Origin: Pseudomonas sp. UBA6562
GTDB lineage: Bacteria > Pseudomonadota > Gammaproteobacteria > Pseudomonadales > Pseudomonadaceae
Assembly (NCBI RefSeq): GCF_002434265.1
Contig: NZ_DJJS01000002.1
Location: 118,216 to 182,215 of the forward strand
Direction: 5' to 3'
DNA length: 64,000 nucleotides
The notes beneath the pieces were generated by a model. It searched no databases. It worked only from the letters and a program-made list of their open reading frames with translations, and had not been told where the DNA came from. This document shows, piece after piece, positions 31,117 through 41,725 of the stretch (its first letter is position 1; each line of letters starts with the position of its first letter). The position numbers and the translations under genes are program-made.

Positions 31117-32958
31117 TCAGTGCGCCTCGTCGGCAGGGGTGGCAGGCTCGGGCGCGGGCGGGGTCACGTCGGGCTTGATCCACCAGGTGTTGATGCCGAT
31201 CTCGGATTTGGGCGAGGCCGGGGGATGGCCGATGTGGTTGGCGTACACCACCCGCCAGGTCTTGATGTGCCAGTTGGGGATCACGTAGAAGCCCCATAGC
31301 AGGACGCGGTCCAGGGCGCGGGTATGGTCGATCAGCGATTGACGCGAATCGGCGCCGATCAAGGATTCGACCAGTTGGTCGATGGCCGGGTCGCGCAACC
31401 CGATGGTATTGCGGCTGCCGGGGTTGTCGGCGGCGATGCTCGACCAGAACTCCCGCTGCTCGTTGCCCGGCGAGCTGGATTGGCCGAAGCTGCCGACCAT
31501 GATGTCGAAGTCCCGCGAGCGTACGCGGCTGATGTACTGCGAGACGTCGACCCGGCGGATGTTCAGCTCGATGCCCAGGTCGGCGAGGTTGCGCTTGAAC
31601 GGCAACAGCACGCGCTCGAATTCGGGCTGTACCAGGAGGAACTCGATGGACACTGGTTTGCCTTGGGTATCGACCATCTTGTCGTCGACGATCTTCCAAC
31701 CGGCGGCCTGTAACAGGCCATAGGCCTTGCGTTGCTGTTCGCGGATCATGCCGCTGCCGTCGGTGACCGGATTGTGGAACGCCTCGGTCAAGGCGCGTTC
31801 GGGGATCTTGCCGCGCAGCGGTTCGAGGAGGGCCAGTTCGGCCGGGCTCGGCGTGCCGCGAGCGGCCATGTCGGAGTTCTCGAAGTAGCTGCCGGTACGG
31901 GTGTAGGCGCCGAAGAACAGTTGCTTGTTGGTCCACTCGAAGTCGAACAGCTGGCTCAGGGCTTCACGCACGCGCACGTCCTGGAACAACGGCCGACGCA
32001 GGTTGAAGACGAAGCCCTGCATGCCGCTGGGCGTGCCGTTGGGCAGCTCTTCGCGCAACAGGCGGCCGTCGCGCACCGCCGGCACGTTGTAGGCGGTGGC
32101 CCAGTTCTTGGCGATGCGCTCTTCCCAGAAGTCGAACTCGCCGGCCTTCAGGGCCTGCAGAGCGACCACGTTGTCACGGTACGAGTCGAAGGTCATGGCA
32201 TCGAAATTGTACTGGCCGCGGTTGATCGGCAGGTCTTTGGCCCAATAGTCCTTGACACGCTCGTAGCGGATCGAACGCCCCGGCTTGACCTCGGCGACCT
32301 TGTACGGCCCGCTGCCCAGCGGAATGTCCAGGCTGCCGCGGTCGAACTCGCGTTCGGCGTACCAGTGCTTGGGCAGTACCGGCAGCTCGCCGAGGATCAT
32401 CGGCAGTTCGCGGTTGTTGCCATGTTTGAAGTCGAAACGCACTTGCAATGGGTTTTCCACCACCACGTCGGCGACGTCGCCGTAATACTGGCGATAGAGC
32501 GGCGAGCCTTTGGTAACCAGGGTGTTGAAGGTGAAGGCGACGTCTTCGCCGCGGATCGGATGGCCGTCGTGGAAGCGCGCCTCGGGGCGCAGGTAGAAGC
32601 GCACCCAACGATTGGCCGGGTCTTTCTCGATCTTGCCGGCGACCAGGCCGTATTCGGTGAACGGCTCGTCCAGGCTTTTGCGGGTCAGGGTGTCGTAGAT
32701 CAACTCGATGCCATCGGCCGGTACGCCCTTGGTGACGTAGGGGTTGAGGCTGTCGAAGCCGCCGAAGCTGGACTGGCGGAACGTGCCGCCCTTGGGCGCG
32801 TCGGGGTTGACGTAGTCGAAATGGCTGAAGGTGGCCGGGTACTTGGGCGGCTCGTCGTACAGGGTCACGGCGTGCTGGGGGGCAGCCGTGGCGCTCAGGT
32901 TGAGGCAGGCGAGCAGCAGGCCGGCGGCCAGGGCGCACAGGCGCGGCATCGGCGTCAT
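31117..32958 (-). CDS. nppA2: Periplasmic peptide-binding protein NppA2 (YejA-like)
   Basis: The 613-residue family 5 solute-binding protein has a signal peptide (cleavage after ATA, about residue 25). The family motifs are [23 protein letters not shown] and the late W-rich tail. It captures peptides or peptide-linked nucleosides for NppBC. The ATG at 32958 overlaps the nppA1 stop (ATGA) and has GGAG upstream; a long open extension is rejected because it runs antiparallel to nothing conserved and lies inside nppA1. Confidence 0.9.
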   Translation of the reverse strand: MTPMPRLCALAAGLLLACLNLSATAAPQHAVTLYDEPPKYPATFSHFDYVNPDAPKGGTFRQSSFGGFDSLNPYVTKGVPADGIELIYDTLTRKSLDEPFTEYGLVAGKIEKDPANRWVRFYLRPEARFHDGHPIRGEDVAFTFNTLVTKGSPLYRQYYGDVADVVVENPLQVRFDFKHGNNRELPMILGELPVLPKHWYAEREFDRGSLDIPLGSGPYKVAEVKPGRSIRYERVKDYWAKDLPINRGQYNFDAMTFDSYRDNVVALQALKAGEFDFWEERIAKNWATAYNVPAVRDGRLLREELPNGTPSGMQGFVFNLRRPLFQDVRVREALSQLFDFEWTNKQLFFGAYTRTGSYFENSDMAARGTPSPAELALLEPLRGKIPERALTEAFHNPVTDGSGMIREQQRKAYGLLQAAGWKIVDDKMVDTQGKPVSIEFLLVQPEFERVLLPFKRNLADLGIELNIRRVDVSQYISRVRSRDFDIMVGSFGQSSSPGNEQREFWSSIAADNPGSRNTIGLRDPAIDQLVESLIGADSRQSLIDHTRALDRVLLWGFYVIPNWHIKTWRVVYANHIGHPPASPKSEIGINTWWIKPDVTPPAPEPATPADEAH

Positions 32959-34784
32959 GGGTGGGTCTCCGGGTGTTTGAGCCACCAGCTGTTCAGCCCC
33001 AATGTATAGGGCGGCGTGGTGACGAAGGCGAAGCGGTTGCGGTAGGCCAGGCGGTGGTTGTCGAGGTACCAGTTGGGGATCATGTAGGAGTGCCACGACA
33101 GCACACGGTCCAGGGCCTTGGCCGCGGCGATCTGGTCGTCGCGGTTCTGCGCGGCGAGCAGGGTGTCGAGCAGGTGGTCGACCACGGGGTCGTTGATCCC
33201 GGCGTAGTTCTTGCTGCCCTTGATCGAGGCCTGGCTGGAGTGGAAGTACTGCCACTGTTCCAGACCTGGGCTGAGGGTCTGGCCGAGGGTCATGAGGATC
33301 ATGTCGAAATCGAACTGGTCCAGGCGCTGCTTGTACTGCGCGCGGTCGACGGTGCGCAGGCCCGCCGCGATGCCGATGCGCCTGAGGTTTTCCACGTAGG
33401 GCTGGAAGATCCGCTCCAGGTTCGGGTTGACCAGCAGGATCTCCAGGCGCAGCGGCTCGCCTTTGGCATCGACCAGGCGCTGACCGTCGAGGGTGTAGCC
33501 GGCCTTTGCAAACAGCGCCAGCGCCTGGCGCAGGGTCTGCCGCTCGATGCCGTGGCCATGGGTACGGCTGACCTGATAGGGCTCGGTGAACAGCTTGGCG
33601 GGCAGTTGGTCACGGAATGGCTTGAGCAGCAGCCATTCCTTGCCCACCGGCAGGCCGCTGGCAGCGAACTCGCTGTTGGGGTAGTAGCTGGTCGAGCGCT
33701 TGTAGGCGTCGCTGAACAGGGCGCGGTTGCTCCACTCGAAGTCCAGCATCAGGCCCAGCGCCTGGCGCACGTGGGCATCGTCGAACGGCGCGCGGCGGCT
33801 GTTCATGAACAGGCCTTGGGTCTGGGTGGGTATGCGGTGGGGGATTTGCGCCTTGATCACCTCGCCACGGCGCACGGCCGGGAAGTTGTAGCCGTTGGCC
33901 CAGTTTTTCGCCTGGTGCTCGATGTACAGGTCGAATTCGCCGGCCTTGAAGGCTTCGAACGCCACTGTGGCATCCCGGTAGAACTCGAATTCCACCCGGT
34001 CGAAGTTGTATTTGCCACGGTTGACGGGCAAATCCTTGCCCCAGTAGTCCTTGACCCGCTCGAACACCAGGCGCCGGCCCGGGCGCACCTCGCTGATGCG
34101 GTATGGGCCGCTGCCCAGCGGCGGTTCGAAGGTGGTGGCCTTGAAGTCGCGCTGTTCCCAGTAGTGCTTGGGCAGCACCGGCATTTCACCCAGGCGCAGG
34201 ATCAGCAGCGGATTACCCGCGCGTTTGAACACGAAGCGGATGCGCCGTGGGCCGAGGATGTCGACCCGCTGCACTTCCTGCAGGCTGGTGCGGTACTGCG
34301 GGTGGCCCTCCTTGAGCAGGGTGCGGTAGCTGAAGGCGACGTCGGCGGCGGTGATTGGCTTGCCGTCGTGGAAGCGTGCCTGGGGTCGTAGATTGAACAC
34401 CACCCAGCTGCGGTCTTCGCTGTATTCGACCGAACGGGCGATCAGGCCATAACTGGAGGTGGGTTCATCGCCCGAGGGGTCGTATTGGCCCGTTCCGACC
34501 ATGAGCGTTTCGTTCAGCTCGCTGACCCCATATTGCTGGAAATTCGGCGTGCTGACCGGGCTCGAACCCTTGAAGGTGTAGGGGTTGAGCGTGTCGAACG
34601 TGCCAAACGCCATGGCCCGCAACGTACCGCCCTTGGGCGCTTGCGGATTGACCCAGTCGAAATGGGTGAAACTGGCGGGGTATTTGAGCGTGCCGAACTG
34701 CGCGTAACCGTGGCTTTCGCTCACGGCGGCGCTGGCGCAAAAGCTCAAGGCCAGACTGATTGACAGCAGGAGGGGACGTATCAA
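32955..34784 (-). CDS. nppA1: Periplasmic peptide-binding protein NppA1 (YejA-like)
   Basis: The 609-residue solute-binding protein has a signal peptide (MIRPLLLSISLALSFCASA) and is a clear paralogue of the downstream protein: FDWVNPQAPKGG, PQARFHDGKPI, KDYWGKDLPVNRGKYNFD. It is first in the nppA1A2BCD operon. In P. aeruginosa PA14 this transporter takes up peptidyl nucleoside antibiotics and microcin C-like compounds. Two distinct binding proteins should widen the substrate range. Confidence 0.9.
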   Translation of the reverse strand: MIRPLLLSISLALSFCASAAVSESHGYAQFGTLKYPASFTHFDWVNPQAPKGGTLRAMAFGTFDTLNPYTFKGSSPVSTPNFQQYGVSELNETLMVGTGQYDPSGDEPTSSYGLIARSVEYSEDRSWVVFNLRPQARFHDGKPITAADVAFSYRTLLKEGHPQYRTSLQEVQRVDILGPRRIRFVFKRAGNPLLILRLGEMPVLPKHYWEQRDFKATTFEPPLGSGPYRISEVRPGRRLVFERVKDYWGKDLPVNRGKYNFDRVEFEFYRDATVAFEAFKAGEFDLYIEHQAKNWANGYNFPAVRRGEVIKAQIPHRIPTQTQGLFMNSRRAPFDDAHVRQALGLMLDFEWSNRALFSDAYKRSTSYYPNSEFAASGLPVGKEWLLLKPFRDQLPAKLFTEPYQVSRTHGHGIERQTLRQALALFAKAGYTLDGQRLVDAKGEPLRLEILLVNPNLERIFQPYVENLRRIGIAAGLRTVDRAQYKQRLDQFDFDMILMTLGQTLSPGLEQWQYFHSSQASIKGSKNYAGINDPVVDHLLDTLLAAQNRDDQIAAAKALDRVLSWHSYMIPNWYLDNHRLAYRNRFAFVTTPPYTLGLNSWWLKHPETHP

Positions 34785-34951
34785 GTCGGCATCCGATCCA
34801 CAGGCGTTGGGCTTGGGTCGGGCTACAGTAACAGCTTGTCCGGATTGGAAAAAGATGCCTGTGCGTGGTGCCGGATGATGTGCCCGGGGGCTGTGTCGAC
34901 GCCTCGTGGTTAAAGGCGTCGATCAGCTGGGCAAGGGCAGGACCGAATGGC

Positions 34952-36394
34952 TCAGCGACCCACGTACACGGTCAGGGTCTGGCCTGGTTTGAGGGCTTTG
35001 CCGCTGCGCGGATTCCAGCGCTTGAGGTGCTGCATCTCGACGTTGAAGCGTTTGGCGACCAGGTACAGGGAATCGCCTTGGCGCACCTTGTATTGGGTCG
35101 AGCGCTTCTGCGCGGCGGCCACCCGATTGGCGGCGGCGCTAGGTGCGCTAGAGGCCTTGCCGCCCCGCAGCGCCAGTACCTGACCGGCCTTCAGGCTGCT
35201 GCCGGACATGCGGTTCCAGCGCTGCAGGTCACGCACCGAGACGCGATTGGCGCGGGCGATGGCGGCGAGGTTGTCGCCACGCTTGACCCGATAGTTGCGT
35301 GTAGCCGCTGCCGGCGCCTTGGCTTCGGCCAGGGCTGCCTGGAACACGGCTTTGTTCGGCTGCAGGCTGACCAGTTGCTCAGGCTTGAGGTTGGACAGGC
35401 TGGCGGCCAGCAATTGGGCTTTGGCGGTGGGCACCAGCAATTGCTGCGGGCCATCGACGGTCATACGTTTCTTGAACGCGGGGTTGAGCTGGATCAACTC
35501 GTCTTCGTCGATGTCGGCGAAAGCCGCGACCCGCGACAGGTCCAGGCGTTCGTTGATGGCGACCGCTTCGAAATAGGGTTCGTTGGCGATGGGGCTGAGG
35601 GTGATGCCATACGCTTCCGGGGCGTTCACCACCTGCGACAGGGCCAGCAGCTTGGGCACGTAGTCGCGGGTTTCCTGGGGCAGCGGCAGGTTCCAGTAGT
35701 CGGTAGGCAGGCCCAGCCGCTCGTTGCGCTCGATGGCCCGGCTGACCGTGCCTTCGCCCGCATTGTAGGCGGCGAGGGCCAGCAGCCAGTCGCCATTGAA
35801 CATGTCGTGCAGGCGGCTCAGGTAGTCCAGCGCAGCGTTGGTCGAGGCGGTGATGTCGCGTCGGCCATCGTAGAAATTGGTCTGGCGCAGGTTGAAGTGC
35901 TTGCCGGTGGAAGGGATGAACTGCCAGAGGCCGACGGCGTGGGCACGCGAGTACGCCATGGGGTTGTAGGCGCTTTCGATGGCGGGCAGCAGGGCCAGCT
36001 CGAGCGGCATGTCGCGCTCTTCGAGGCGCTCGACGATGTAATGCATGTAGAGACTGCCGCGCTCGCCGGTGATTTCCACCGAACGCGGGTTGCTGGCGAA
36101 CCACAGGCGTTGCTGCTCGATGCGCGGGTTGGCGTCGATGTCCTGCAAGGCGAAGCCCTGGCGCATGCGCACCCAGACGTCCTGCGGCGGTTGCGGGGCG
36201 ACGGGCGCGAGCACACGAACGACGGGCTTGTGCTTGATCCGAGCCTGGTAGTTGGGCGCGCGAACGCTATCGGTTTCGTCGACCTTGGGTGTGCTCTGGC
36301 AACCCACCAAGGTGGCTGCAAGGGCCAGGGCGCTGGCTTGGGCCAAGCGCCTGAGGGCGATGGAATGAGAGGGTCTGCGGCTACGGAATGACAT
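34952..36394 (-). CDS. mltD: Membrane-bound lytic murein transglycosylase D
   Basis: The 480-residue lipoprotein has lipobox LVGC (Cys32) and an SLT domain with catalytic Glu140 (LLPAIESAYNP) followed by GLWQFIPSTG and ALAAYNAGEGTV. Two C-terminal LysM peptidoglycan-binding repeats lie at about 367-411 and 433-480. It cuts glycan strands to leave 1,6-anhydro ends and is anchored in the outer membrane. E. coli MltD also has LysM repeats at the C-terminus, so the layout is normal. Confidence 0.95.
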   Translation of the reverse strand: MSFRSRRPSHSIALRRLAQASALALAATLVGCQSTPKVDETDSVRAPNYQARIKHKPVVRVLAPVAPQPPQDVWVRMRQGFALQDIDANPRIEQQRLWFASNPRSVEITGERGSLYMHYIVERLEERDMPLELALLPAIESAYNPMAYSRAHAVGLWQFIPSTGKHFNLRQTNFYDGRRDITASTNAALDYLSRLHDMFNGDWLLALAAYNAGEGTVSRAIERNERLGLPTDYWNLPLPQETRDYVPKLLALSQVVNAPEAYGITLSPIANEPYFEAVAINERLDLSRVAAFADIDEDELIQLNPAFKKRMTVDGPQQLLVPTAKAQLLAASLSNLKPEQLVSLQPNKAVFQAALAEAKAPAAATRNYRVKRGDNLAAIARANRVSVRDLQRWNRMSGSSLKAGQVLALRGGKASSAPSAAANRVAAAQKRSTQYKVRQGDSLYLVAKRFNVEMQHLKRWNPRSGKALKPGQTLTVYVGR

Positions 36395-36493
36395 CGGCAG
36401 GCACGTTTATCCGGGCAAAAAAGTTGGGCGATTCTAGGAACCGCTTCCCGGATGGTCAACCTTGGTGCAGCCTTGCGATATATCTTGGGGTTA

Positions 36494-37273
36494 TCAGAAG
36501 GCGTTCTTCCAGGCCCGCAAGGCAGCAAAAACCTCGATGGAACTAGGGTTTACCCGATCTGTCCGCTCGTCTGCTTTTTGTTTAACGGATGTTTCAGCGG
36601 TGCGTAGGAAAGGGTTGGTTCGAAGCTCCAGACCCAAGGTGGAGGGCAGGGTGATGCGCTGCTGCGCACGCAGCTTCTCCACCTCGCCCAGGCGTTGGCG
36701 CACCTCTGCGTTCTCGGGTTCGACGGCGGCGGCGAAGCGCAAGTTGCTCAGGGTGTATTCATGGGCGCAGTACACCTCTGTGGCCTGGGGCAAGGCCGCC
36801 AGCCGTTCCAGCGAGGCATGCATCTGCGCGGGCGTGCCCTCGAACAGGCGCCCGCAGCCACCGGCGAACAAGGTGTCGCCACTGAACAGCAAAGGGGTCT
36901 GGGGTTGCGCGCTGTAGAAGGCGATGTGCCCCAGGGTATGCCCTGGCACGTCGATGACTTCGAACGTCAGGTCCAGCACCGTGACCCGGTCGCCGTCGCG
37001 CAGGGCCACGTCTCGGCCGGGAATACGCTCGCTGGCCGGGCCGTGCACCCGCGCGCCGGTCCTGGCCTTGAGCGCCTCGACGCCGCCGACGTGGTCCTGG
37101 TGGTGGTGGGTGATGAGGATGTCGGTCAGGCGCCAGTCAGGGTGGGCGTCGAGCCAGGCTGCCACAGGTTGGTCGTCCCCCGGGTCGACCACCACGCAGC
37201 GCTGTGTGGCAGTATCCTGCAACAACCAGATGTAATTGTCGGAGAAAGCAGGCAGTGCATCGATCTGTATCAT
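36494..37273 (-). CDS. gloB: Hydroxyacylglutathione hydrolase (glyoxalase II)
   Basis: The 259-residue metallo-beta-lactamase-fold enzyme has the metal motif [10 protein letters not shown] (His56-His61), VPGHTLGH and a [17 protein letters not shown] segment. It hydrolyses S-lactoylglutathione to lactate and glutathione in methylglyoxal detoxification. The ATG at 37273 begins the conserved [14 protein letters not shown]. It is divergent from the methyltransferase gene. The gap to mltD (99 bases) shows no terminator. Confidence 0.96.
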   Translation of the reverse strand: MIQIDALPAFSDNYIWLLQDTATQRCVVVDPGDDQPVAAWLDAHPDWRLTDILITHHHQDHVGGVEALKARTGARVHGPASERIPGRDVALRDGDRVTVLDLTFEVIDVPGHTLGHIAFYSAQPQTPLLFSGDTLFAGGCGRLFEGTPAQMHASLERLAALPQATEVYCAHEYTLSNLRFAAAVEPENAEVRQRLGEVEKLRAQQRITLPSTLGLELRTNPFLRTAETSVKQKADERTDRVNPSSIEVFAALRAWKNAF

Positions 37274-37375
37274 GGCGCGGATCCGAATCTCTAGGTGGGA
37301 CATACAGGCATCTTAGCCTTTCAGACCCGGTCTGATGCTGGAGGTGCGGCCAGAGAACTACCCGAGGAATATGCA

Positions 37376-38134
37376 ATGAGCGACCAAGCGTTTGCCCAGG
37401 CCGATGCCGAGTGGGTCGAACTGATCGGGCAGGCCCGGCATTGGTTCGACAGCCCCATCGGGCAATTGATGCTGAACGAAGAGCAGGCGCTGCTCGAAGA
37501 AGAGCTGGCGCGGTTCTTCGGCGGCTTTCTGGTGCATTACGGGCCCTGCGCCGAAGCGCCGCCCAGCGCGCCGCAGGTCCAGCGCAACGTGCGTCTGGGC
37601 GCGCCGTTTCCAGGGGTCGAGATCGTGTGCGAAGAGCAGGCGTGGCCGCTCAGCGAGCATGCGGCCGATGTCGTGGTGTTGCAGCATGGTCTGGACTTCA
37701 GCCTGTCGCCCCACGGCCTGCTGCGCGAGGCCGCCATGGCCGTGCGCCCCGGTGGTCACCTGCTGGTGGTCGGCATCAACCCTTGGAGCACCTGGGGTGT
37801 GCGCCACCTGTTGGGCAAGGGCGCTCTGCGCAGGGCGCGCTGCATCTCGGCGTCGCGGGTCGGCGACTGGCTCAACCTGTTGGGCTTCGCGCTGGAGAAA
37901 CGTCGTTTCGGGTGCTATCGTCCGCCGCTTTCCTCGAGGGCTTGGCAGCAGCGCCTGATGGGCTGGGAACAGCGTGCCGGTCGTTGGCAGTTGGGCGGCG
38001 GCGGGGTCTACGTATTGGTGGCGCGCAAGATGGTGGTGGGCCTGCGGCCCTTGCGCCAGGCACGCCGCGAGCCGATGGGCAAGCTGTTGCCCCTGCCACT
38101 GGCCAAGGTCAATCGCCGGCGCAGCGATGGCTGA
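37376..38134 (+). CDS. Class I SAM-dependent methyltransferase-like protein
   Basis: The 252-residue protein has the second half of a class I methyltransferase fold ([35 protein letters not shown]) but a degenerate first glycine motif. SAM binding is therefore likely but not certain. It is conserved beside gloB and rnhA in pseudomonads. The substrate is unknown. GAGGA lies eight bases before the ATG at 37376. It reads toward rnhA with a 47-base gap, so they may be co-transcribed. Confidence 0.78.
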   Translation: MSDQAFAQADAEWVELIGQARHWFDSPIGQLMLNEEQALLEEELARFFGGFLVHYGPCAEAPPSAPQVQRNVRLGAPFPGVEIVCEEQAWPLSEHAADVVVLQHGLDFSLSPHGLLREAAMAVRPGGHLLVVGINPWSTWGVRHLLGKGALRRARCISASRVGDWLNLLGFALEKRRFGCYRPPLSSRAWQQRLMGWEQRAGRWQLGGGGVYVLVARKMVVGLRPLRQARREPMGKLLPLPLAKVNRRRSDG

Positions 38135-38181
38135 ACGTCGCCGCTGCCGAGCCTCGATCATTTCAAGCGAATAGGCAGTAC

Positions 38182-38628
38182 ATGACCGATAGCGTCGAGA
38201 TCTACACCGATGGTGCCTGCAAGGGCAACCCCGGCCTGGGTGGCTGGGGCGTTCTGATCGTCTACAAGGGTGCTGAAAAGGAACTCTGGGGGGGCGAACT
38301 CAACACCACCAACAACCGCATGGAGCTGATGGCCGCCATCCAGGGCCTGATGGTGCTGACCCGCGAATGCGACGTGGTGCTGACCACCGACTCGCAATAT
38401 GTCATGAAGGGCATCACCGAATGGATGAGCAACTGGAAAAAGCGCGGCTGGAAAACCGCCGCCAAGGAGCCTGTGAAGAACGCCGATCTGTGGGTCCTGC
38501 TCGATGAACAGGTGAACCGCCACAACGTGACCTGGAAATGGGTCCGCGGCCACATCGGCCATCCGGGTAACGAGCGTGCCGACCAGTTGGCCAACCGCGG
38601 CGTCGACGAGGTCCGCGCCAGCCGTTGA
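38182..38628 (+). CDS. rnhA: Ribonuclease HI
   Basis: The 148-residue protein carries all catalytic residues at E. coli positions: Asp10, Glu48, Asp70, His124 and Asp134. It cuts the RNA strand of RNA-DNA hybrids and so removes R-loops and primers. It lies upstream of dnaQ in the same orientation, whereas these two genes are divergent in E. coli. Confidence 0.97.
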   Translation: MTDSVEIYTDGACKGNPGLGGWGVLIVYKGAEKELWGGELNTTNNRMELMAAIQGLMVLTRECDVVLTTDSQYVMKGITEWMSNWKKRGWKTAAKEPVKNADLWVLLDEQVNRHNVTWKWVRGHIGHPGNERADQLANRGVDEVRASR

Positions 38629-38712
38629 CCGGTCGTACCTTGGCTCGGCGTCATAGGCTGGGCTGGGGTACAATCCAGGTCATTTCCTGTGATGCAAGTT
38701 GGAGTCATCCGC

Positions 38713-39453
38713 GTGGAGCAGCAGCAAGACAAACGGCTCATCATCCTCGACACCGAAACCACCGGCATGCCCGTGACCGAGGGTCACCGGGTCATCGAAA
38801 TCGGTTGCGTCGAAGTCATCGGCCGGCGCCTGACCGGCCGCCACTTCCATGTCTACCTACAGCCCGACCGCGAAAGCGACGAAGGCGCCATCGGCGTGCA
38901 CGGCATCACCGATGCGTTTCTGATCGGCAAGCCGCGCTTTGCTGAAGTGGCCGACGAATTCTTCGACTTCATCCAGGGCGCCACCCTGGTCATCCATAAT
39001 GCGGCGTTCGACGTCGGCTTCATCAACAACGAATTCGCCTTGGTCGGCCAGCAGGATCGCGCCGACATCTCGGTGCACTGCCCGATTCTCGACACCCTGA
39101 TGATGGCGCGCTCGCGCCACCCGGGGCAGCGCAACAGCCTCGATGCCCTGTGCAAACGCTACGGCATCGACAACTCCGGGCGCGACTTGCACGGCGCCTT
39201 GCTCGATGCGGAATTGCTAGCCGACGTCTACCTGGCCATGACCGGTGGGCAGACCAGCCTGTCGCTGGCAGGCAACGGCGCCGAGGAAGGAGACGGTTCA
39301 GCCGCCAGGCCCAGCGAGATTCGCCGCATCAGCGGTCGCCAGCCGGGTCCGGTGTTGCTGGCCAGTGCCGCGGAGCTGGAGGCCCACGCCGAGCGCTTGG
39401 CCGCCATCGCCAAGGCAGCGGGCGCGCCAGCGCTTTGGGAAAACCTGGGGTAA
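38713..39453 (+). CDS. dnaQ: DNA polymerase III epsilon subunit (proofreading exonuclease)
   Basis: The 246-residue DEDDh exonuclease has LDTETTG, HNAAFDVGF and DLHGALLDAELLADVY with the catalytic His. A C-terminal alpha-binding tail follows a flexible linker. It proofreads for the replicative polymerase. The GTG at 38713 is chosen: TTGGAG ends eight bases upstream and the resulting length matches other Pseudomonas DnaQ proteins. In-frame GTG and ATG codons at 38689 and 38692 would overlap this Shine-Dalgarno sequence. A TACAAT -10-like element lies at 38669-38674. Confidence 0.95.
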   Translation: MEQQQDKRLIILDTETTGMPVTEGHRVIEIGCVEVIGRRLTGRHFHVYLQPDRESDEGAIGVHGITDAFLIGKPRFAEVADEFFDFIQGATLVIHNAAFDVGFINNEFALVGQQDRADISVHCPILDTLMMARSRHPGQRNSLDALCKRYGIDNSGRDLHGALLDAELLADVYLAMTGGQTSLSLAGNGAEEGDGSAARPSEIRRISGRQPGPVLLASAAELEAHAERLAAIAKAAGAPALWENLG

Positions 39454-39627
39454 GAAGGGTAGCAGGCCTGCGTGCGGGAAACGCTTGCCGGGCCGTGCGC
39501 AAGCGATAAAGGGGCGTGGATGAAAGCTGGCCCCTGCATATCGCTATCGCATGCGGGACCAGTCGGGGTAGAGCGCTGCGTCCGTGGCCAACCTACGCAC
39601 GGGGTAGAACACCATCTCCGATCACAC

Positions 39628-39846
39628 TTATGGAACGCGGATCAGTTCCACGCCATTGCTGACCAGCTCGAAGCGGTTCTCACCCAAGTGATTGACGCGA
39701 TCGCCGATCGCCAGGCGGTAGGTGACGATGGGCGAACCCAGTGAGCTGCCATCTTCTTGCAGGGTAGACTCCTGGAATTCATGAACGGGATAGATACGGC
39801 CTTCGGCGTCACGAGCGTGGAACTGGCCGACCATTACTGCTGCCAT
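39628..39846 (-). CDS. Small conserved hypothetical protein
   Basis: The 72-residue acidic protein (core VGQFHARDAEGRIYPVHEF, end FELVSNGVELIRVP) has the alternating pattern of a small beta-barrel. There is no signal peptide or membrane helix. Similar small proteins are common in Pseudomonas, but no function is known to me. The ATG at 39846 has a weak AGAGG about 12 bases upstream; an ATG four codons later is an alternative. It stands alone between dnaQ and chrR. Confidence 0.65.
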   Translation of the reverse strand: MAAVMVGQFHARDAEGRIYPVHEFQESTLQEDGSSLGSPIVTYRLAIGDRVNHLGENRFELVSNGVELIRVP

Positions 39847-40000
39847 GGGCGAGGAAACCTCTGAAATATTAGGAAATGTCTGTAGCCATAGACCGGTAGA
39901 GCAGCCAGTAAGTTTTCCGTCCAATCGAAAAAACCCTGGGCGCGCGTAGTGGTCATCTACAACGACAGCCTTTCATTCACAGCAGAGTCAGGAAATCGCC

Positions 40001-40558
40001 ATGAGCCATCAGTATTCGGTAGCCGTCGTCGTCGGCAGTCTGCGCAAGGATTCCTATAACCGTAAGGTAGCCCGCGCGCTCGCCGAGCTCGCCCCCTCCA
40101 GCTTGTCGCTCAAGATCGTCGAGATCGGCGACCTGGCCATGTACAACGAGGATATCGAGGCGCATGCCCCTGAGGCCTGGACGCGTTTTCGCGATGAGAT
40201 CCGCGCGAGCGATGCGGTACTGTTCGTCACCCCCGAATACAACCGCTCGATTCCCGGCTGCTTGAAAAATGCTATCGACGTAGGTTCACGACCTTACGGC
40301 CAGAGCGCCTGGAGTGGCAAGCCAACGGCGGTTGTGAGCGTCTCGCCCGGCGCGCTGGGCGGCTTTGGCGCCAATCACGCCGTGCGCCAGACCTTGGTGT
40401 TCGTCGACATGCCGTGCATGCAGATGCCCGAAGCCTATATTGGCAGTGCTGCCAACTTGTTCGACGACGCCGGCAAGCTGAACGAAAAAACCCGCCCCTT
40501 CCTGCAATCGTTCATCGACCGCTTCGCCGGTTGGGTGAAGCTCAACCGTTCGGTCTGA
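40001..40558 (+). CDS. chrR: NAD(P)H-dependent FMN reductase, ChrR-type quinone/chromate reductase
   Basis: The 185-residue flavodoxin-fold protein has the FMN-phosphate loop GSLRKDSYNRK (residues 12-22) and the family motif TPEYNRSIPGCLKNAID. It closely resembles P. putida ChrR as I remember it, a two-electron quinone and chromate reductase that limits oxidative stress. AGGAAA lies about eight bases before the ATG. It is probably a single-gene unit; the AraC-type gene downstream starts 72 bases later. Confidence 0.88.
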   Translation: MSHQYSVAVVVGSLRKDSYNRKVARALAELAPSSLSLKIVEIGDLAMYNEDIEAHAPEAWTRFRDEIRASDAVLFVTPEYNRSIPGCLKNAIDVGSRPYGQSAWSGKPTAVVSVSPGALGGFGANHAVRQTLVFVDMPCMQMPEAYIGSAANLFDDAGKLNEKTRPFLQSFIDRFAGWVKLNRSV

Positions 40559-40630
40559 TTCAAGCGGGTTTGTCCGGGTGGGCCAGCTAGGTAAGATGGC
40601 CCATTTCCTTGCGCCTGGATGCCCGCGCCG

Positions 40631-41650
40631 ATGAGCGACAAAGACACCATTTCCATGCACTTGGTGCGCGAAGCACTTCTGCAAAGTTGCCCAGCCGGAT
40701 CTGACAGCAACGCCCTGTTGCAACGTCTGGGCATCGACCCCCAGTCCGTTCAGCAGCCCGACGGCCGTCTCCCCAGCCAGACCTACGCCGCCTTGTGGCG
40801 GCACCTGGCGCGGCGGTGCGACGACGAATTCTTCGCCATGGACCCACGCGGTTTGCCGCTCGGCAGCCTGGCCTTCATGGGGCGTGCGAGCCTGGTCCAG
40901 GCGAGCGTCGGCGACGGGCTCGATACCGCACTGCAATACCTCAGCCTGGCATTGGCTCACCTCAAGCCTCGACTGCTGCGCGAGCGCAGCATCGCGCAGA
41001 TCGTGTTCGACGAACCCTGTTCAGCGCCCCAACGCGCTTTCACCTACTTCACGTTGTGGATGATCGTCCATGGGTTGGCCTGCTGGCTGGCAGGGCGACG
41101 CATCGCCATTCTGGCCGTAGACCTGCGCTGCGCGCCGCCACCTTTTTGCGATGACTACCGAGTGATGTTTTCCGAAAATTTGCGCTTCGATCGCGCCAGC
41201 ACGCGCATGATCATCGCGGGGGACAGCCTGGACCAGCCGATTCGGCGCACCCCCGAAGATCTGCAGCGGTTTCTGGCCCACGCGCCGGGCAACATCCTGG
41301 TTCGCTACCGAGACCCCTCCAGCCTGGGGCGGCGCATCCGTACCGACCTTCTGGTGCTCGACCCGGCGCAATGGCCGGATGCGGGCCGGCTGGCCGAGCG
41401 CCTGTGCCTGTCGCTGTCGACCCTGCGTCGACGGCTCGCCGAAGAAGGGCAGAGCTACCAGGGCGTGAAGGACAGCGTACGCCGTGAACTGGCCGTACGT
41501 TGGCTGGCCGATCCACAGATCAGCATGGAACAGGTCGCCGAGCGGCTTGGCTACGCCGACAGCAGCTCGTTCTACAAGGCGTTTCGCAAATGGTTCGGGT
41601 GCAACCCCGGCCAGTACCGCACACTCAGCGACGCTGCGAACAGGTCCTGA
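40631..41650 (+). CDS. AraC-family transcriptional regulator
   Basis: The 339-residue protein has an N-terminal Arabinose_bd-like domain (about residues 15-200) and a C-terminal double helix-turn-helix (LSTLRRRLAEEGQSYQ, then AERLGYADSSSFYKAFRKWFG). This is the OruR/ArgR-like two-domain layout. An ATG four codons upstream (40619) is possible. It ends 75 bases before the NEL-domain effector gene in the same orientation, so it could regulate that gene or be co-transcribed with it; neither is shown. Confidence 0.88.
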   Translation: MSDKDTISMHLVREALLQSCPAGSDSNALLQRLGIDPQSVQQPDGRLPSQTYAALWRHLARRCDDEFFAMDPRGLPLGSLAFMGRASLVQASVGDGLDTALQYLSLALAHLKPRLLRERSIAQIVFDEPCSAPQRAFTYFTLWMIVHGLACWLAGRRIAILAVDLRCAPPPFCDDYRVMFSENLRFDRASTRMIIAGDSLDQPIRRTPEDLQRFLAHAPGNILVRYRDPSSLGRRIRTDLLVLDPAQWPDAGRLAERLCLSLSTLRRRLAEEGQSYQGVKDSVRRELAVRWLADPQISMEQVAERLGYADSSSFYKAFRKWFGCNPGQYRTLSDAANRS

Positions 41651-41725
41651 CCCTTGGAGTGGGTTCCAACTGCCGTCGCCGCCTTCGCATCCGCACCTTA
41701 GGCTCCTTTCGTCCAGGAGCTGCCC